In this document: positions 42,176-53,224 of the stretch, piece after piece
Layout: the number at the start of each line of letters is the position of its first letter
How positions within the stretch are numbered: position 1 is the first letter of the stretch
Assembly: GCF_003843875.1 (NCBI RefSeq)
Contig: NZ_RKRF01000015.1
Location: 1-64,000, forward strand
Direction: 5' to 3'
Source of the DNA: Aquisalibacillus elongatus
Lineage (GTDB): Bacteria; Bacillota; Bacilli; Bacillales; Alkalibacillaceae
Length of the DNA: 64,000 bases
The notes under the pieces: generated by a model
Database searches by the model: none
Seen by the model: the letters and a program-made list of their open reading frames with translations, nothing else
Told to the model about the DNA's origin: nothing
Program-made: the position numbers and the translations under genes

Positions 42176-42538
42176 ATGATTACGAAAGCAGATAAAAATG
42201 CCGTTCGTAAAAAGCGTCATAGACGCGTTCGTCGTACTCTAAAAGGTACAGCTGAACGCCCACGCTTAAATGTTTATCGTTCGAACAAACACATTTACGC
42301 TCAGTTAATCGATGATATAAATGGCCAAACAGTAGCTAGCGCATCTACAGTTGACTCTGAATTCAAAGGTGAAAACACTGGTAACGTTGAGGCTGCTACA
42401 CAAGTAGGCGAATTATTAGCTAAGCGAGCAGTAGATCAAGGCTACAGTTCAGTAATTTTTGACCGCGGAGGTTACCTCTATCACGGTCGAGTGAAGGCTT
42501 TAGCTGAAGCTGCACGTGAAACTGGCTTAGAATTTTAA
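42176..42538 (+). CDS. rplR: 50S ribosomal protein L18
   Basis: A 120-residue 5S rRNA-binding protein. [18 protein letters not shown] and [20 protein letters not shown] are conserved. ATG 42176 follows AAAGGAG. Confidence 0.97.
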   Translation: MITKADKNAVRKKRHRRVRRTLKGTAERPRLNVYRSNKHIYAQLIDDINGQTVASASTVDSEFKGENTGNVEAATQVGELLAKRAVDQGYSSVIFDRGGYLYHGRVKALAEAARETGLEF

Positions 42539-42562
42539 TTGACTGATAAAGGAGGGAAAAGA

Positions 42563-43066
42563 ATGCGTACACAAATTGATGCGAGTAAATTAGACATTGA
42601 AGAACGCGTAGTTACAGTTAACCGCGTAGCTAAGGTTGTAAAAGGTGGCCGTCGTTTCCGTTTTACAGCTTTAGTCGTAGTAGGTGACAGAAACGGACAC
42701 GTTGGCTTTGGTACTGGTAAAGCACAAGAGGTACCGGAAGCGATTCGTAAAGCAGTTGAGGACGGTAAGAAAAACCTAGTCCGTGTACCAATCGTAGGTA
42801 CAACAATCCCACACCAAATTCATGGTGAATTCGGAGCTGGAAACATCTTATTAAAACCAGCTTCAGAAGGTACAGGAATCATCGCAGGTGGACCAGTTCG
42901 TGCAGTATTAGAACTAGCTGGTGTTGGTGACATTCTATCAAAATCACTAGGCTCAAATACTCCAATTAACATGGTTCGTGCGACAATTTCAGGATTAGCT
43001 AATCTAAAAACAGCAGAGCAAGTTGCAAAACTTCGCGGTAAGTCTGTTGAGGAATTGTTAGGATAA
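42563..43066 (+). CDS. rpsE: 30S ribosomal protein S5
   Basis: A 167-residue protein with an N-terminal double-stranded RNA-binding domain ([16 protein letters not shown] loop, the spectinomycin region, no change seen) and a C-terminal domain. ATG 42563 follows AAAGGAGGG; the ATG upstream of that site is rejected. Confidence 0.96.
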   Translation: MRTQIDASKLDIEERVVTVNRVAKVVKGGRRFRFTALVVVGDRNGHVGFGTGKAQEVPEAIRKAVEDGKKNLVRVPIVGTTIPHQIHGEFGAGNILLKPASEGTGIIAGGPVRAVLELAGVGDILSKSLGSNTPINMVRATISGLANLKTAEQVAKLRGKSVEELLG

Positions 43067-43079
43067 GGAGGGAAAACAC

Positions 43080-43262
43080 ATGGCTAATAAATTAGAGGTT
43101 ACCCTCACTCGTAGTGTGATTGGCAGAAGCCAAGATCAACGAGATACAGTTAACGCATTAGGACTTAAAAAAATTCGTCAATCGGTGATCGTTGAAGATA
43201 CACCTGCTATCCGAGGAATGGTTGACAAAGTGTCACACCTCGTTTCAGTAAAAGACGCGTAA
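43080..43262 (+). CDS. rpmD: 50S ribosomal protein L30
   Basis: A 60-residue bacterial-type L30. [20 protein letters not shown] and [20 protein letters not shown] are typical. ATG 43080 follows AAGGAGGG, 13 bases after rpsE. Confidence 0.96.
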   Translation: MANKLEVTLTRSVIGRSQDQRDTVNALGLKKIRQSVIVEDTPAIRGMVDKVSHLVSVKDA

Positions 43263-43295
43263 TTTAAATAGATCGTTAAAGAGGAGGTGCTCAAC

Positions 43296-43727
43296 ATGAA
43301 ACTTCACGAACTAAAAGGGTCTGGTAAAGATCGTAACCGCGTAGGACGTGGAATGGCATCTGGTAACGGGAAAACTTCAGGCCGCGGTCATAAAGGTCAA
43401 AAAGCTCGTTCTGGCGGTAATAACCGTCCAGGATTCGAGGGTGGTCAAATGCCATTATTCCAACGTTTACCGAAACGTGGATTTACAAACATCAACCGTA
43501 AAGAGTATACTATTGTTAATCTAGAAACTTTAAACCGTTTTGAAGATGGTACAGAAGTAACCCCAGAACTTTTACTAGAATCTGGTGCGATCAGCAAAGT
43601 GAAAGCTGGTGTTAAAGTGCTAGGTAACGGTAATCTAGAAAAGAAATTAACAGTAAAAGCTCAAAAGTTCTCTGCTTCTGCTAAAGAAGCAATTGAAGCG
43701 GCGGGCGGTCAAACTGAGGTGATCTAA
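43296..43727 (+). CDS. rplO: 50S ribosomal protein L15
   Basis: A 143-residue assembly protein. The glycine/arginine-rich extension [20 protein letters not shown] and the [17 protein letters not shown] segment are conserved. ATG 43296 follows GAGGAGG. Its stop overlaps the secY start. Confidence 0.97.
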   Translation: MKLHELKGSGKDRNRVGRGMASGNGKTSGRGHKGQKARSGGNNRPGFEGGQMPLFQRLPKRGFTNINRKEYTIVNLETLNRFEDGTEVTPELLLESGAISKVKAGVKVLGNGNLEKKLTVKAQKFSASAKEAIEAAGGQTEVI

Positions 43728-45016
43728 TGTTTAGTACTTTTGCAAACATGTTCCGTGTTGCTGACATTAGACGCAAAATTCTATTTACCCTTGCAATTCT
43801 TGTAGTTTTTCGAATTGGTTCTTTTATTCCCGTTCCATTTACGGACGGTCAGGCCATTGAAGTCATGAACGAAATGAACGCGTTTGGCTTCATTGATACT
43901 TTTGGCGGAGGCGCATTAAGTCAATATTCCGTCTTCGCTATGGGAATTTTCCCATACATTACAGCAGCCATTATCATGCAATTATTGCAAATGGATGTTG
44001 TGCCTAAATTTACTGAGTGGAGAAAACAAGGGGAAGTAGGGCGTCGTAAGTTAGCTCAATTCACACGTTACGGAACAGTGGTCTTAGCATTCATCCAAGC
44101 AATTGGTATGTCCATCGGTTTTAACTTTATGACAGATGGTGCTTTAATTCAGGATCCAAGCTGGTTTAAGTTCTTAGTCATTGCTATTGTTTTAACAGGT
44201 GGTACGACATTCTTAATGTGGCTTGGTGAACAAATTACAGAATACGGAGTTGGAAATGGTATCTCCATTCTAATCTTCGCTGGTATCGTAGCTGGAATTC
44301 CAACTGCGGTAAACCAATTGTATTCTACGTATATTGATGGTGCTGGTGATCAGTTATTCATCAATCTAGCTATAATAGGCATCATCGGCTTAGTCGTAAT
44401 TGCAGTTATTGTTGGTGTTATCTTCATCCAACAGGCATTACGTAAAATTCCGATTCAGTATGCTAAACGAACGGTTAACCGTTCACCAGTTGGAGGTCAA
44501 TCCACTCATTTACCACTTAAGGTAAATGCAGCAGGGGTTATTCCAATTATCTTTGCAATTTCATTTATTATTGCACCTCAGACAATCTCTAATTTCTTTG
44601 AAGGTCAAGTGGCATCAACGATTGCGTATATTTTTGATTATACCCAACCAGTTGGTATGACATTATACGTAGCGTTAATTATTGCATTCACTTACTTCTA
44701 TACATTTGTTCAAGTTAACCCTGAACAAATGGCTGAAAATCTGCAGAAGCAAGGCGGATATGTCCCTGGAATTCGTCCAGGTAAAAATACAGAAACTTAT
44801 TTAACTCGTGTCATTTATCGCCTAACGTTTGTTGGGGCATTATTCTTAGCTGTTGTTTCGATCTTCCCAATTATTTTAGGAAGTATCGCAAGCCTACCAA
44901 CGGCCGTTCAAATCGGTGGTACCAGCTTACTAATCGTAGTAGGTGTTGCGTTAAATACGATGAAGCAGCTTGAAAGTCAATTAGTGAAACGTCATTACAG
45001 AGGTTTCATTAAATAA
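43727..45016 (+). CDS. secY: protein translocase channel SecY
   Basis: A 429-residue channel with ten predicted transmembrane helices that exports proteins with SecE and SecA. GIFPYITAAIIMQLLQM and EYGVGNGISILIF are family motifs, and the cytosolic loop PVGGQSTHLPLKVNAAGVIP is typical. The ATG overlaps the rplO stop. Adjacent secE lies in the nusG region. Confidence 0.97.
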   Translation: MFSTFANMFRVADIRRKILFTLAILVVFRIGSFIPVPFTDGQAIEVMNEMNAFGFIDTFGGGALSQYSVFAMGIFPYITAAIIMQLLQMDVVPKFTEWRKQGEVGRRKLAQFTRYGTVVLAFIQAIGMSIGFNFMTDGALIQDPSWFKFLVIAIVLTGGTTFLMWLGEQITEYGVGNGISILIFAGIVAGIPTAVNQLYSTYIDGAGDQLFINLAIIGIIGLVVIAVIVGVIFIQQALRKIPIQYAKRTVNRSPVGGQSTHLPLKVNAAGVIPIIFAISFIIAPQTISNFFEGQVASTIAYIFDYTQPVGMTLYVALIIAFTYFYTFVQVNPEQMAENLQKQGGYVPGIRPGKNTETYLTRVIYRLTFVGALFLAVVSIFPIILGSIASLPTAVQIGGTSLLIVVGVALNTMKQLESQLVKRHYRGFIK

Positions 45017-45702
<686 letters not shown>

Positions 45703-45703
<1 letters not shown>

Positions 45704-46449
45704 TGATAATTAATAAAACGCCAAGAGAAATTGAATTAATGCGACAGGCAGGTAAAATTGTTGCACTCACACATCAAGAGCTTCAAAAGCACATTAAACC
45801 AGGTGTAACCACGAAAGAGCTTGACCAAGTTGCTGATCAATTTATCCGTAGCATGGATGCTACACCTTCGTTTAAAGGCTATAATGGCTTTAGCGGTAGC
45901 ATTTGTGTTTCAGTTAACGAGGAATTAGTACATGGAATTCCAAGTGATCGAGCGTTAAATGATGGAGATATTATAAGCATCGATATTGGTGCTAATTATC
46001 AAGGCTATCATGGAGATTCAGCCTGGACTTATCCGGTTGGAGACATCGACGAAGATACACAGAAACTTCTTGATGTAACAGAGCAATCGCTTTTTGAAGG
46101 ATTAAATCAGGTTATACCTGGAAACCGTTTGTCTGATATTTCTCACGCTATACAACAATATGTAGAACCATTTGGCTATACAATCGTAAGAGAGTACGGA
46201 GGACATGGAATAGGGCAAGACCTTCATGAAGATCCTCATATCTCCAATTTTGGACCAGCAAACAAAGGTCCAAGAATGAAAAAAGGTATGGTATTAGCCA
46301 TTGAACCTATGGTTAATTTAGGGGAACGTTATGTTCGGACATTAAGTGATAACTGGACAGTTGTGACTGAAGACGGAAGCAACTGTGCACACTTTGAGCA
46401 TACAATCGCTGTAACTGATGATGGTTACGAAATTTTAACGAAAGTTTAA
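45703..46449 (+). CDS. map: type I methionine aminopeptidase
   Basis: A 248-residue metallopeptidase that removes the initiator methionine. Metal ligands lie in [24 protein letters not shown] and the AIEPM and EHTIAV segments (two Asp, His, two Glu). The ATG overlaps the adk stop. Confidence 0.97.
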
Positions 46450-46465
46450 GTGAAGGTGATGATGA

Positions 46466-46792
46466 TTGGATAGTGAGTCGAGTAGTCCCAGGATAGGTCA
46501 ATTAGTAAGAATCAATCGTGGGCGCGAGGCCGATCAATATGCGGTGATCGTCGATGTGGTTGATGAATCATTTGTTTTATTGGCTGATGGCGATAAACGT
46601 AAATTTGATCGACCAAAACGCAAAAACATTCATCATGTCGATTTATTAGACTATATTTCTCCGGAAGTTGAAAATAGCATTTTAGAAACTGGTCGCGTAA
46701 CCAATGGTAAACTTCGCTTCGCAATATCAAAGTTTGTTAACGAGCAGTTAGCAGATTGGAAGAAGGGAGATTCTCTCTATGGCGAAAGATGA
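46466..46792 (+). CDS. KOW-domain RNA-binding protein, L14e-like (YbzG-like)
   Basis: A 108-residue protein with an N-terminal KOW-type domain ([19 protein letters not shown]) and a charged, helical C-terminus. A gene of this type sits between map and infA in Bacillus; its function is not established. TTG 46466 follows GAAGGTGATG. It overlaps infA by 14 bases. Confidence 0.8.
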   Translation: MDSESSSPRIGQLVRINRGREADQYAVIVDVVDESFVLLADGDKRKFDRPKRKNIHHVDLLDYISPEVENSILETGRVTNGKLRFAISKFVNEQLADWKKGDSLYGER

Positions 46793-46997
46793 TGTAATTG
46801 AAATGGAAGGCACAGTCCTCGAAACATTACCGAACGCAATGTTTAAAGTAAAATTAGAAAACGGACATGAGATTTTAGCTCATGTTTCTGGTAAAATACG
46901 TATGCATTTCATCCGTATTCTACCTGGTGATAAAGTGACCGTTGAGATGTCACCGTATGACCTATCAAGAGGTCGAATCACGTATCGTTATAAGTAA
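46779..46997 (+). CDS. infA: translation initiation factor IF-1
   Basis: A 72-residue S1/OB-fold factor that binds the 30S A site. [20 protein letters not shown] and [20 protein letters not shown] are conserved. ATG 46779 lies in the 3' end of the KOW gene after AAGGGAG. Confidence 0.97.
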   Translation: MAKDDVIEMEGTVLETLPNAMFKVKLENGHEILAHVSGKIRMHFIRILPGDKVTVEMSPYDLSRGRITYRYK

Positions 46998-47028
46998 TAC
47001 AACTCCGATCTAAAAGGAGGTAAGAACA

Positions 47029-47142
47029 ATGAAAGTAAGACCTTCAGTCAAAAAGATGTGTGAAAAATGTAAGGTAATTCGTCGTAATGGCCGAGTAATG
47101 GTAATTTGCGAAAACCCTAAACACAAGCAAAAACAAGGATAA
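47029..47142 (+). CDS. rpmJ: 50S ribosomal protein L36, zinc-binding type
   Basis: A 37-residue protein. Zinc ligands C11, C14, C27 and H32 are intact. ATG 47029 follows AAAAGGAGG. It lies between infA and rpsM as usual. Confidence 0.96.
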   Translation: MKVRPSVKKMCEKCKVIRRNGRVMVICENPKHKQKQG

Positions 47143-47164
47143 TTAAAGGAGGTGCGTTTAACAG

Positions 47165-47530
47165 ATGGCACGTATTGCAGGTATTGATATTCCACGTGAA
47201 AAACGTATTTCTATTGCGTTAACGTATATTTACGGTATCGGAAAATCAAGAGCAAAACAAATTGTTGAAGATGCTGGTGTATCTGTTGAGACACGTGTAC
47301 GTGATCTTACAGAAGATGAACTATCAAGCATCCGTAAAGAGATAGATAAATACACGGTTGAGGGTGACCTTCGTCGTGAAACATCTTTAAACATTAAGCG
47401 TTTAATCGAAATCGGTAGTTACAGAGGTATTCGTCACCGTCGTGGCCTACCAACACGTGGACAGAAGACAAAGAACAACTCTCGTACACGTAAAGGCCCA
47501 CGTCGTACAGTTGCGAACAAGAGAAAATAA
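47165..47530 (+). CDS. rpsM: 30S ribosomal protein S13
   Basis: A 121-residue head protein. [35 protein letters not shown] and the basic tail [11 protein letters not shown] are typical. ATG 47165 follows AAAGGAGGTG. Confidence 0.97.
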   Translation: MARIAGIDIPREKRISIALTYIYGIGKSRAKQIVEDAGVSVETRVRDLTEDELSSIRKEIDKYTVEGDLRRETSLNIKRLIEIGSYRGIRHRRGLPTRGQKTKNNSRTRKGPRRTVANKRK

Positions 47531-47555
47531 AGATTTAAAGGAGGTAAGCTAAATC

Positions 47556-47957
<402 letters not shown>

Positions 47958-47970
47958 TTAGGTATATAAT

Positions 47971-48104
47971 TTGTCACCCTGTCTATAATGGGATATGATA
48001 GTATAATAAGGTTTACACGGTAGTGCAGGTTCCTCCCATGATACACATGGGTTTCCTGCTTGAGGAATTTTCGGGGATACGGCTCGTATCGTCGAGTTTC
48101 GACG
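47971..48104 (+). promoter_or_regulatory. rpoA promoter and structured leader
   Basis: TTGTCA 47971-47976, 17-base spacer, TATGAT 47994-47999 form a promoter. The leader has a hairpin CCCATG/CATGGG inside GCAGG/CCTGC (about 48025-48060) and a small stem CGTCGA/TCGACG (48090-48095, 48099-48104) followed by TTTT. Confidence 0.65.
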
Positions 48105-48125
48105 TTTTGAAGGAGGGTTTTGTGA

Positions 48126-49070
48126 ATGATTGAAATTGAAAAACCGAAAGTGGAAACAATTGAAATTAATGAAGATACTACGTTCGGAAAGTTTGTCATC
48201 GAACCGTTAGAGCGCGGTTATGGTACAACAGTAGGTAACTCCTTGCGTCGTATCTTACTATCCTCGCTTCCAGGAGCAGCAGTCACATCAGTACAAATTG
48301 AAGGTGCTTTACACGAGTTCTCTACATTGGATTATGTCGTTGAAGACGTAACTACTGTAGTCATGAACTTAAAGCAGCTTGCATTAAAAATTTACTCTGA
48401 TGATCAAAAGACATTAGAATTAAATGCTCAAGGAGAAGGGGAAGTATTTGCTCGTGACATTCAACACGATAGCGATGTTGAAATATTAAACCCCGACTTG
48501 AAAATTGCAACGATTTCAGGAAACGGTAAATTAAACATGAAGATTTTTGCTGAGCGCGGACGCGGTTACCGCCCAGCTGAAGCCAACAAACATGATGAAC
48601 AGCCAATAGGTGTTATCCCTATAGATTCAATCTTCACACCAGTTCAACGTGTAACGTATCAAGTTGAAAACACACGCATCGGGCAAGTTACAAATTTTGA
48701 TAAATTGACTCTCGACGTCACGACTGATGGAAGCATTCGTCCTGAAGATGCTATTTCTTTAGGTGCGAAGATTTTCACAGAACACTTAAATGTGTTTGTT
48801 AGTCTGACGGATGAAGCACAACAAGCGGAGATTATGGTTGAAAAAGAAGAAGACCAAAAGGAAAAAGTGTTAGAAATGACAATTGAAGAGTTAGATCTAT
48901 CTGTTCGCTCTTACAACTGTCTAAAACGTGCCGGCATTAATACGGTACATGAACTAACACAAAAATCCGAAGAAGACATGATGAAAGTTCGTAACCTTGG
49001 ACGTAAATCACTAGATGAGGTTAAGCATAAATTGAATGACTTAAACCTAGGACTGCGTAAAGACGACTAA
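48126..49070 (+). CDS. rpoA: RNA polymerase subunit alpha
   Basis: A 314-residue subunit. The N-terminal assembly domain contains [20 protein letters not shown]; the C-terminal domain (from about 245) with [13 protein letters not shown] and [11 protein letters not shown] binds UP elements and activators. ATG 48126 follows AAGGAGGG. Confidence 0.97.
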   Translation: MIEIEKPKVETIEINEDTTFGKFVIEPLERGYGTTVGNSLRRILLSSLPGAAVTSVQIEGALHEFSTLDYVVEDVTTVVMNLKQLALKIYSDDQKTLELNAQGEGEVFARDIQHDSDVEILNPDLKIATISGNGKLNMKIFAERGRGYRPAEANKHDEQPIGVIPIDSIFTPVQRVTYQVENTRIGQVTNFDKLTLDVTTDGSIRPEDAISLGAKIFTEHLNVFVSLTDEAQQAEIMVEKEEDQKEKVLEMTIEELDLSVRSYNCLKRAGINTVHELTQKSEEDMMKVRNLGRKSLDEVKHKLNDLNLGLRKDD

Positions 49071-49112
49071 TCATCTGCAACGCTAGATTTTCCGACAAAG
49101 GAGGTTTTGAGA

Positions 49113-49478
49113 ATGGCAAAAACGAAGTTAGGCCGTACAACTGAACAACGTCAGGCGCTTCTACGTAATCTTGCAACAGACTTAATCGTTCATGAACGTC
49201 TTGAAACAACTGAAGCTAAAGCTAAAACGCTTCGCCCAGTTGTAGAAAAGCTGATTACGTTAGGTAAGCGCGGTGACCTTCATGCTCGCCGTCAAGCAGC
49301 TTCTTACTTACGCGATGTGGAAGTTGATGAAGAAGGTTCACAGAATGCTTTACAAAAATTATTCTCTGATATTGCTCCTCGTTTCGAAGAACGCCAAGGC
49401 GGTTACACTCGCATCTTAAAGCTTGGTGAACGTAAAGGTGACGGAGCAAAAACGGTGATTATTGAATTAGTTGACTAA
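49113..49478 (+). CDS. rplQ: 50S ribosomal protein L17
   Basis: A 121-residue protein at the tunnel exit. [20 protein letters not shown] and [14 protein letters not shown] are typical. ATG 49113 follows AAAGGAGG; the ATG two codons upstream is too close to that site. Last gene of the alpha operon. Confidence 0.96.
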   Translation: MAKTKLGRTTEQRQALLRNLATDLIVHERLETTEAKAKTLRPVVEKLITLGKRGDLHARRQAASYLRDVEVDEEGSQNALQKLFSDIAPRFEERQGGYTRILKLGERKGDGAKTVIIELVD

Positions 49479-49494
49479 TTGAATGATTCATTCA

Positions 49495-49541
49495 AAGGAA
49501 GGGGGTTCAGATTCCACGCGATGGGACTGTTCCCTTTTTTT
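49495..49541 (+). terminator. terminator of the alpha operon
   Basis: An imperfect stem between AGGGGGTTCAGATTCC and GGGACTGTTCCCT around ACGCGAT, followed by seven T residues. Confidence 0.8.
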
Positions 49542-49557
49542 ATGATTTAATTTTCTA

Positions 49558-49641
49558 ATCCGCTAGTAGAGCCTCTGAATCCGGTAGTTAATGAGCACAT
49601 TCCGGTAGTTGGAGACGTAAATCCGATAGAAAACCTTAAAA
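49558..49641. repeat. four tandem 21-bp degenerate repeats
   Basis: Units start at 49558, 49579, 49600 and 49621, exactly 21 bp apart, each opening with a variant of ATCCGGTAGTT (ATCCGCTAGTA, ATCCGGTAGTT, TTCCGGTAGTT, ATCCGATAGAA); the remaining bases vary. A weaker ATCGGTAGCT lies further on. They sit between the alpha operon terminator and ecfA1. Confidence 0.85.
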
Positions 49642-49757
49642 ACTTTCTCTCAACTAATTGTCAACTTTAATTATTGGTGGTTTAACAATCGGTAGCTATA
49701 TATGATAAAATAAACCTTGATTCTATTTCCGTGGAAATACAAAAGGGGACAAAATTC

Positions 49758-50573
49758 GTGATTGAATTTAACGATGTTTCATATCATTATCCGAACCAGT
49801 CAGATTATGCCTTAAAACATATCAATTTCTCAATTCATGAAGGTGAATGGGTGGCGATCTTGGGACGGAATGGATCAGGAAAGTCTACTTTAGCGAAACA
49901 TATGAATGGCTTACTTACACCAACTTATGGGGATATTCGAATTAATGGCCTTGAATTGAACGAAGAGTCTGTTTGGGATATTCGACGACACGTTGGGATG
50001 GTTTTTCAAAATCCAGAGAATCAGTTTGTCGGAACATCGGTTATAGATGATGTCGTATTTGGGTTAGAAAATATCGGTCTACCACGTGAACAGATGAAGG
50101 AAAGAGCTGATGAATCCCTGCGTTTGTTGGGGTTACCGGATATGCATCTGACCGAGCCATTTCATTTGTCTGGTGGGCAGAAACAGCGCTTAGCTATCGC
50201 TGGCATTTTAGCGATGAGACCGAATGTGATTGTGTTAGATGAAGCGACGACAATGTTAGATCCAACAGGTAAACTACAGTTACTTGAGACGATACAACAA
50301 ATTCGCAAGCAACAACATATAACAACAGTGATGATCACACATGATGTGCAAGAAGCGGCTTGGGCAGATCGAGTGATAATATTAAATGATGGAGAAATAG
50401 GGTTTAACGGTTCGCTTAGTCAAAGTGAAAGAATCAAAGAATTCGGGTTAGAGTTGCCGTTTTTATTAGAGTTAACGGTTGCCTTAAAAGAGAGAGGCTA
50501 CCCAATCAAATACTTGCCGAAAAATGAAGAAGAATTGGTGAATCAAATATGGACATATCATTCAACCAAGTAA
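49758..50573 (+). CDS. ecfA1: ECF transporter ATPase EcfA1
   Basis: A 271-residue ABC ATPase of the energy-coupling factor module shared by vitamin S components. Walker A GRNGSGKST, signature LSGGQKQR, Walker B VIVLDEA and the H-loop histidine in TTVMITHD are present. GTG 49758 follows AAAAGGGGAC; the in-frame GTG at 49731 has no such site. It overlaps ecfA2 by 25 bases. Confidence 0.95.
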   Translation: MIEFNDVSYHYPNQSDYALKHINFSIHEGEWVAILGRNGSGKSTLAKHMNGLLTPTYGDIRINGLELNEESVWDIRRHVGMVFQNPENQFVGTSVIDDVVFGLENIGLPREQMKERADESLRLLGLPDMHLTEPFHLSGGQKQRLAIAGILAMRPNVIVLDEATTMLDPTGKLQLLETIQQIRKQQHITTVMITHDVQEAAWADRVIILNDGEIGFNGSLSQSERIKEFGLELPFLLELTVALKERGYPIKYLPKNEEELVNQIWTYHSTK

Positions 50574-51400
50574 GTTTTACATATCAAAAAGGAACACCCT
50601 TTGAACATCATGCCTTACATAACGTTAGCACCTCTATCTCTTCAGGCACGATGACGGCAGTTATTGGACAAACAGGTTCAGGTAAATCGACGTTTATCCA
50701 ACATGTGAATGGACTCTATTATCCAACCGAGGGCAGTGTTGAGGTTGGAGACTTCACGATAACTCAAGACGGCTTAAAGTCAATTAAAAAGTTGCGCCAA
50801 CAGGTTGGAATGGTGTTTCAATATCCAGAGCATCAATTATTTGAGGAAAACGTGAGGCAAGAGTTGTTATTTGGGCCTCGTAATTTTGGTCTAGAAGTAT
50901 CAGACAGTCGATTAAATGAAATCTTCAATATGGTAGGGCTTCCAAATGAAGTGCTAGAAAAATCGCCATTTGAACTCAGTGGCGGCCAAAAACGTCGAGT
51001 GGCCATCGCGAGTGTGTTAGTGTTAGAGCCCAAGGTCTTAATATTAGATGAACCTACAGCAGGTCTTGATCCAGCTGGAAAGCAACAAATTATGAACTTA
51101 TTTAAGTCCTTGCAAGTAGAAAAACAAATGACGGTTGTTTGGATCACACATGATATGACAGAAGTGTTAACTTACGCAGACAACGTTATTGTATTTCATG
51201 AGGGTAAGTTAATGGGTCCAGCGGCACCTAAAGCGTTATTTAGGAACAAAGAACTTCTAGCTCAAACGAGTTTAAACAAGCCGAGTGTGCTTAAATTTCT
51301 AGATGAACTCAAAGACCAAATAGGTGTAAGCATTAACTATAACGACCAAAGTGCAATAGAATTAGCCGATGAGATCATCAAAGTAGGTGAGAAGTCGTGA
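50549..51400 (+). CDS. ecfA2: ECF transporter ATPase EcfA2
   Basis: A 283-residue partner ATPase. Walker A GQTGSGKST, signature LSGGQKRR and Walker B VLILDEP are intact, with a C-terminal dimerisation extension. ATG 50549 lies inside ecfA1, and the stop overlaps ecfT by 4 bases, so the three subunits are translationally coupled. Confidence 0.95.
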   Translation: MDISFNQVSFTYQKGTPFEHHALHNVSTSISSGTMTAVIGQTGSGKSTFIQHVNGLYYPTEGSVEVGDFTITQDGLKSIKKLRQQVGMVFQYPEHQLFEENVRQELLFGPRNFGLEVSDSRLNEIFNMVGLPNEVLEKSPFELSGGQKRRVAIASVLVLEPKVLILDEPTAGLDPAGKQQIMNLFKSLQVEKQMTVVWITHDMTEVLTYADNVIVFHEGKLMGPAAPKALFRNKELLAQTSLNKPSVLKFLDELKDQIGVSINYNDQSAIELADEIIKVGEKS

Positions 51401-52191
51401 ATTCATTCATCATTGGTCAATACGTTCCTAAAATATCATGGATACACCAACTAGACCCGAGAACAAAATTAATCATTGTCTTTAGTTATGTGATTGTTAT
51501 CTTTGCCGCTGACTCTGCGTTAGGATACGGGATTTTGCTAGCTTTAGCATTTCTGAGTACTTATTTAATCCAAATTCCGTTTAAGTTTATTGCTAAAGGC
51601 TTGAAACCTGTATGGTGGATTATGGTGTTCACGTTTATTTTGCACCTAATTTTCACCAGACAAGGTGATATGTTTATATCTGTTCTAGGATTCGGTTTAT
51701 ACGATGGAGCGATTATAAAAGCAATAGAAATATCATTGCGTTTCTTTTTATTAATTTTAATGACAACGGTGTTAACGTTAACGACAACACCAATTGCGAT
51801 TACGGATGCTGTTGAGACTTTATTGGGTCCGTTTAAAAAGTTAAAGTTACCTGTACATGAACTTGCAATGATGATGTCAATCTCACTACGTTTTATACCA
51901 ACCTTGATGCAGGAAATGGACAAAATTACAAAGGCCCAAGCTTCACGGGGGTTAGATTTTAAAACGGGAACATTGAAGGATCGCGCCAAGGCTGTTCTGC
52001 CTCTATTTATTCCGCTATTTATAAATGCTTTTAGACGTGCTGAAGATTTAGCGGTTGCGATGGATGCAAGAGGTTACCAAGGGGCATATAACAGAACGAA
52101 ATTTCGTGAATTAAAATTTACAGGGCTAGATTATATAATTGGTTTATTTGTTATAACAGTTTTTGCTGTCTTTTTTATGACAGGAACATGA
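51397..52191 (+). CDS. ecfT: ECF transporter membrane subunit EcfT
   Basis: A 264-residue membrane scaffold with several transmembrane helices. The two Ala-Arg coupling motifs that touch the ATPases are visible in QASRGLDF and DARGYQG. GTG 51397 overlaps the ecfA2 stop. No S component is in the window. Confidence 0.95.
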   Translation: MNSFIIGQYVPKISWIHQLDPRTKLIIVFSYVIVIFAADSALGYGILLALAFLSTYLIQIPFKFIAKGLKPVWWIMVFTFILHLIFTRQGDMFISVLGFGLYDGAIIKAIEISLRFFLLILMTTVLTLTTTPIAITDAVETLLGPFKKLKLPVHELAMMMSISLRFIPTLMQEMDKITKAQASRGLDFKTGTLKDRAKAVLPLFIPLFINAFRRAEDLAVAMDARGYQGAYNRTKFRELKFTGLDYIIGLFVITVFAVFFMTGT

Positions 52192-52201
52192 GGGGATTTA
52201 C

Positions 52202-52942
52202 ATGGAAAGAATCATGCTTCGAATTGAATATGATGGGACATATTTCGCGGGTTTTCAGGTCCAGGTGAATCAGCGCACGGTACAACTCGAAATTGAAAAA
52301 GCACTTAAAAAAATGCACCAATCGGATGTACGCATTCATTCATCCGGTCGAACAGATTCTGGCGTACATGCATTGGATCAAGTCATTCATTTCGATACAG
52401 CGCTACAATTAGATGAACCTACTTGGAAACATGCTTTAACGACTTTACTACCGAAAGATATTCGTGTAAAATCTGCACAAAAGGTTACCGCTCAGTTTCA
52501 TGCAAGAAAAGACTCAACGCGAAAAACGTATCGTTATATCGTGTTGAATCAAAAAGAGCATGATCCATTTAGACGGAATTATGAGTGGCATATCCCACAT
52601 TCCGTTGATGTGGAAAGAATGAAAGAAGCGGCTGAACTAATTAAGGGTACACATGATTTTACAGCATTTGCTGCGTCTAAAACGAATGTCAAAGGGGATA
52701 AAATCCGGACGATTGAACGAATTGAAGTGCAGAAGCAGGACAATCGAATTTATTTTGATGTCACAGGAGATGGTTTCCTAACGCATATGGTTCGGATCAT
52801 TGTCGGGACATTAATTCATATTGGATTAGGGAAAAAGGATAAAGCCTGTATACAGGAAGCCTTTGGCACCTTAGATCGTCGAGTGCTTGGTTTAACAGCA
52901 CCTGGTTATGGTTTGTATTTGAAACAAGTCGATTATGAGTAA
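52202..52942 (+). CDS. truA: tRNA pseudouridine(38-40) synthase
   Basis: A 246-residue enzyme that modifies the anticodon arm. The catalytic Asp is D52 in SSGRTDSGVHALD. ATG 52202 follows GAGGGG, 10 bases after ecfT. In B. subtilis rplM-rpsI follow; here the pur control region starts at the truA stop codon. Confidence 0.96.
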   Translation: MERIMLRIEYDGTYFAGFQVQVNQRTVQLEIEKALKKMHQSDVRIHSSGRTDSGVHALDQVIHFDTALQLDEPTWKHALTTLLPKDIRVKSAQKVTAQFHARKDSTRKTYRYIVLNQKEHDPFRRNYEWHIPHSVDVERMKEAAELIKGTHDFTAFAASKTNVKGDKIRTIERIEVQKQDNRIYFDVTGDGFLTHMVRIIVGTLIHIGLGKKDKACIQEAFGTLDRRVLGLTAPGYGLYLKQVDYE

Positions 52943-52986
52943 AATCCGAACATTCAGGTTGATATTTTAATTTAATTTCGGAATTT
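52942..52986 (+). promoter_or_regulatory. PurR boxes of the pur operon
   Basis: Box 1 AAATCCGAACATT (52942-52954) matches the Bacillus PurR consensus AWWWCCGAACWWT and begins in the truA stop codon. Box 2 is inverted, AATTTCGGAATTT (52974-52986), with one departure from the central CCGAAC. The pair lies just upstream of the promoter, as in the B. subtilis pur operon. Confidence 0.85.
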
Positions 52987-52998
52987 ATTAAAAAGTGG

Positions 52999-53026
52999 TT
53001 GATGAATCATTTTAAGGTGTTATAAT
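52999..53026 (+). promoter_or_regulatory. sigma-A promoter of the pur operon
   Basis: TTGATG 52999-53004, 16-base spacer, TATAAT 53021-53026, 13 bases after PurR box 2. Confidence 0.8.
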
Positions 53027-53057
53027 GTAATTGTAAAAACGAACAGTCAAATAATAA

Positions 53058-53128
53058 ACCCTCATATAATATTGGGAATATGGCCCAAAAGTCTCTACCC
53101 GGTTGCCGTAAACAACTGGACTATGAGG
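53058..53128 (+). promoter_or_regulatory. purine riboswitch, guanine class
   Basis: Conserved CTCATATAAT (53061-53070), J2/3 TCTACC and GGACTATGAG (P1 3' strand) define the purine aptamer. The base that reads the ligand is C at 53121 (GACTATG), which predicts guanine or hypoxanthine rather than adenine. It controls the terminator downstream. Confidence 0.95.
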
Positions 53129-53171
53129 GAAGTATTCTGAACTTATGACGTTTATTAGGGATACGTATGTC

Positions 53172-53210
53172 CAGACTGCTTTCCTCATGGGGAAGCAGTC
53201 TGTTTTGTTT
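53172..53210 (+). terminator. riboswitch-controlled terminator before purE
   Basis: AGACTGCTTTCC pairs with GGGGAAGCAGTCT around TCAT, then TGTTTTGTTTT. Ligand binding should favour this stem and lower pur expression. Confidence 0.92.
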
Positions 53211-53224
53211 TGAGGAGGGATTGG

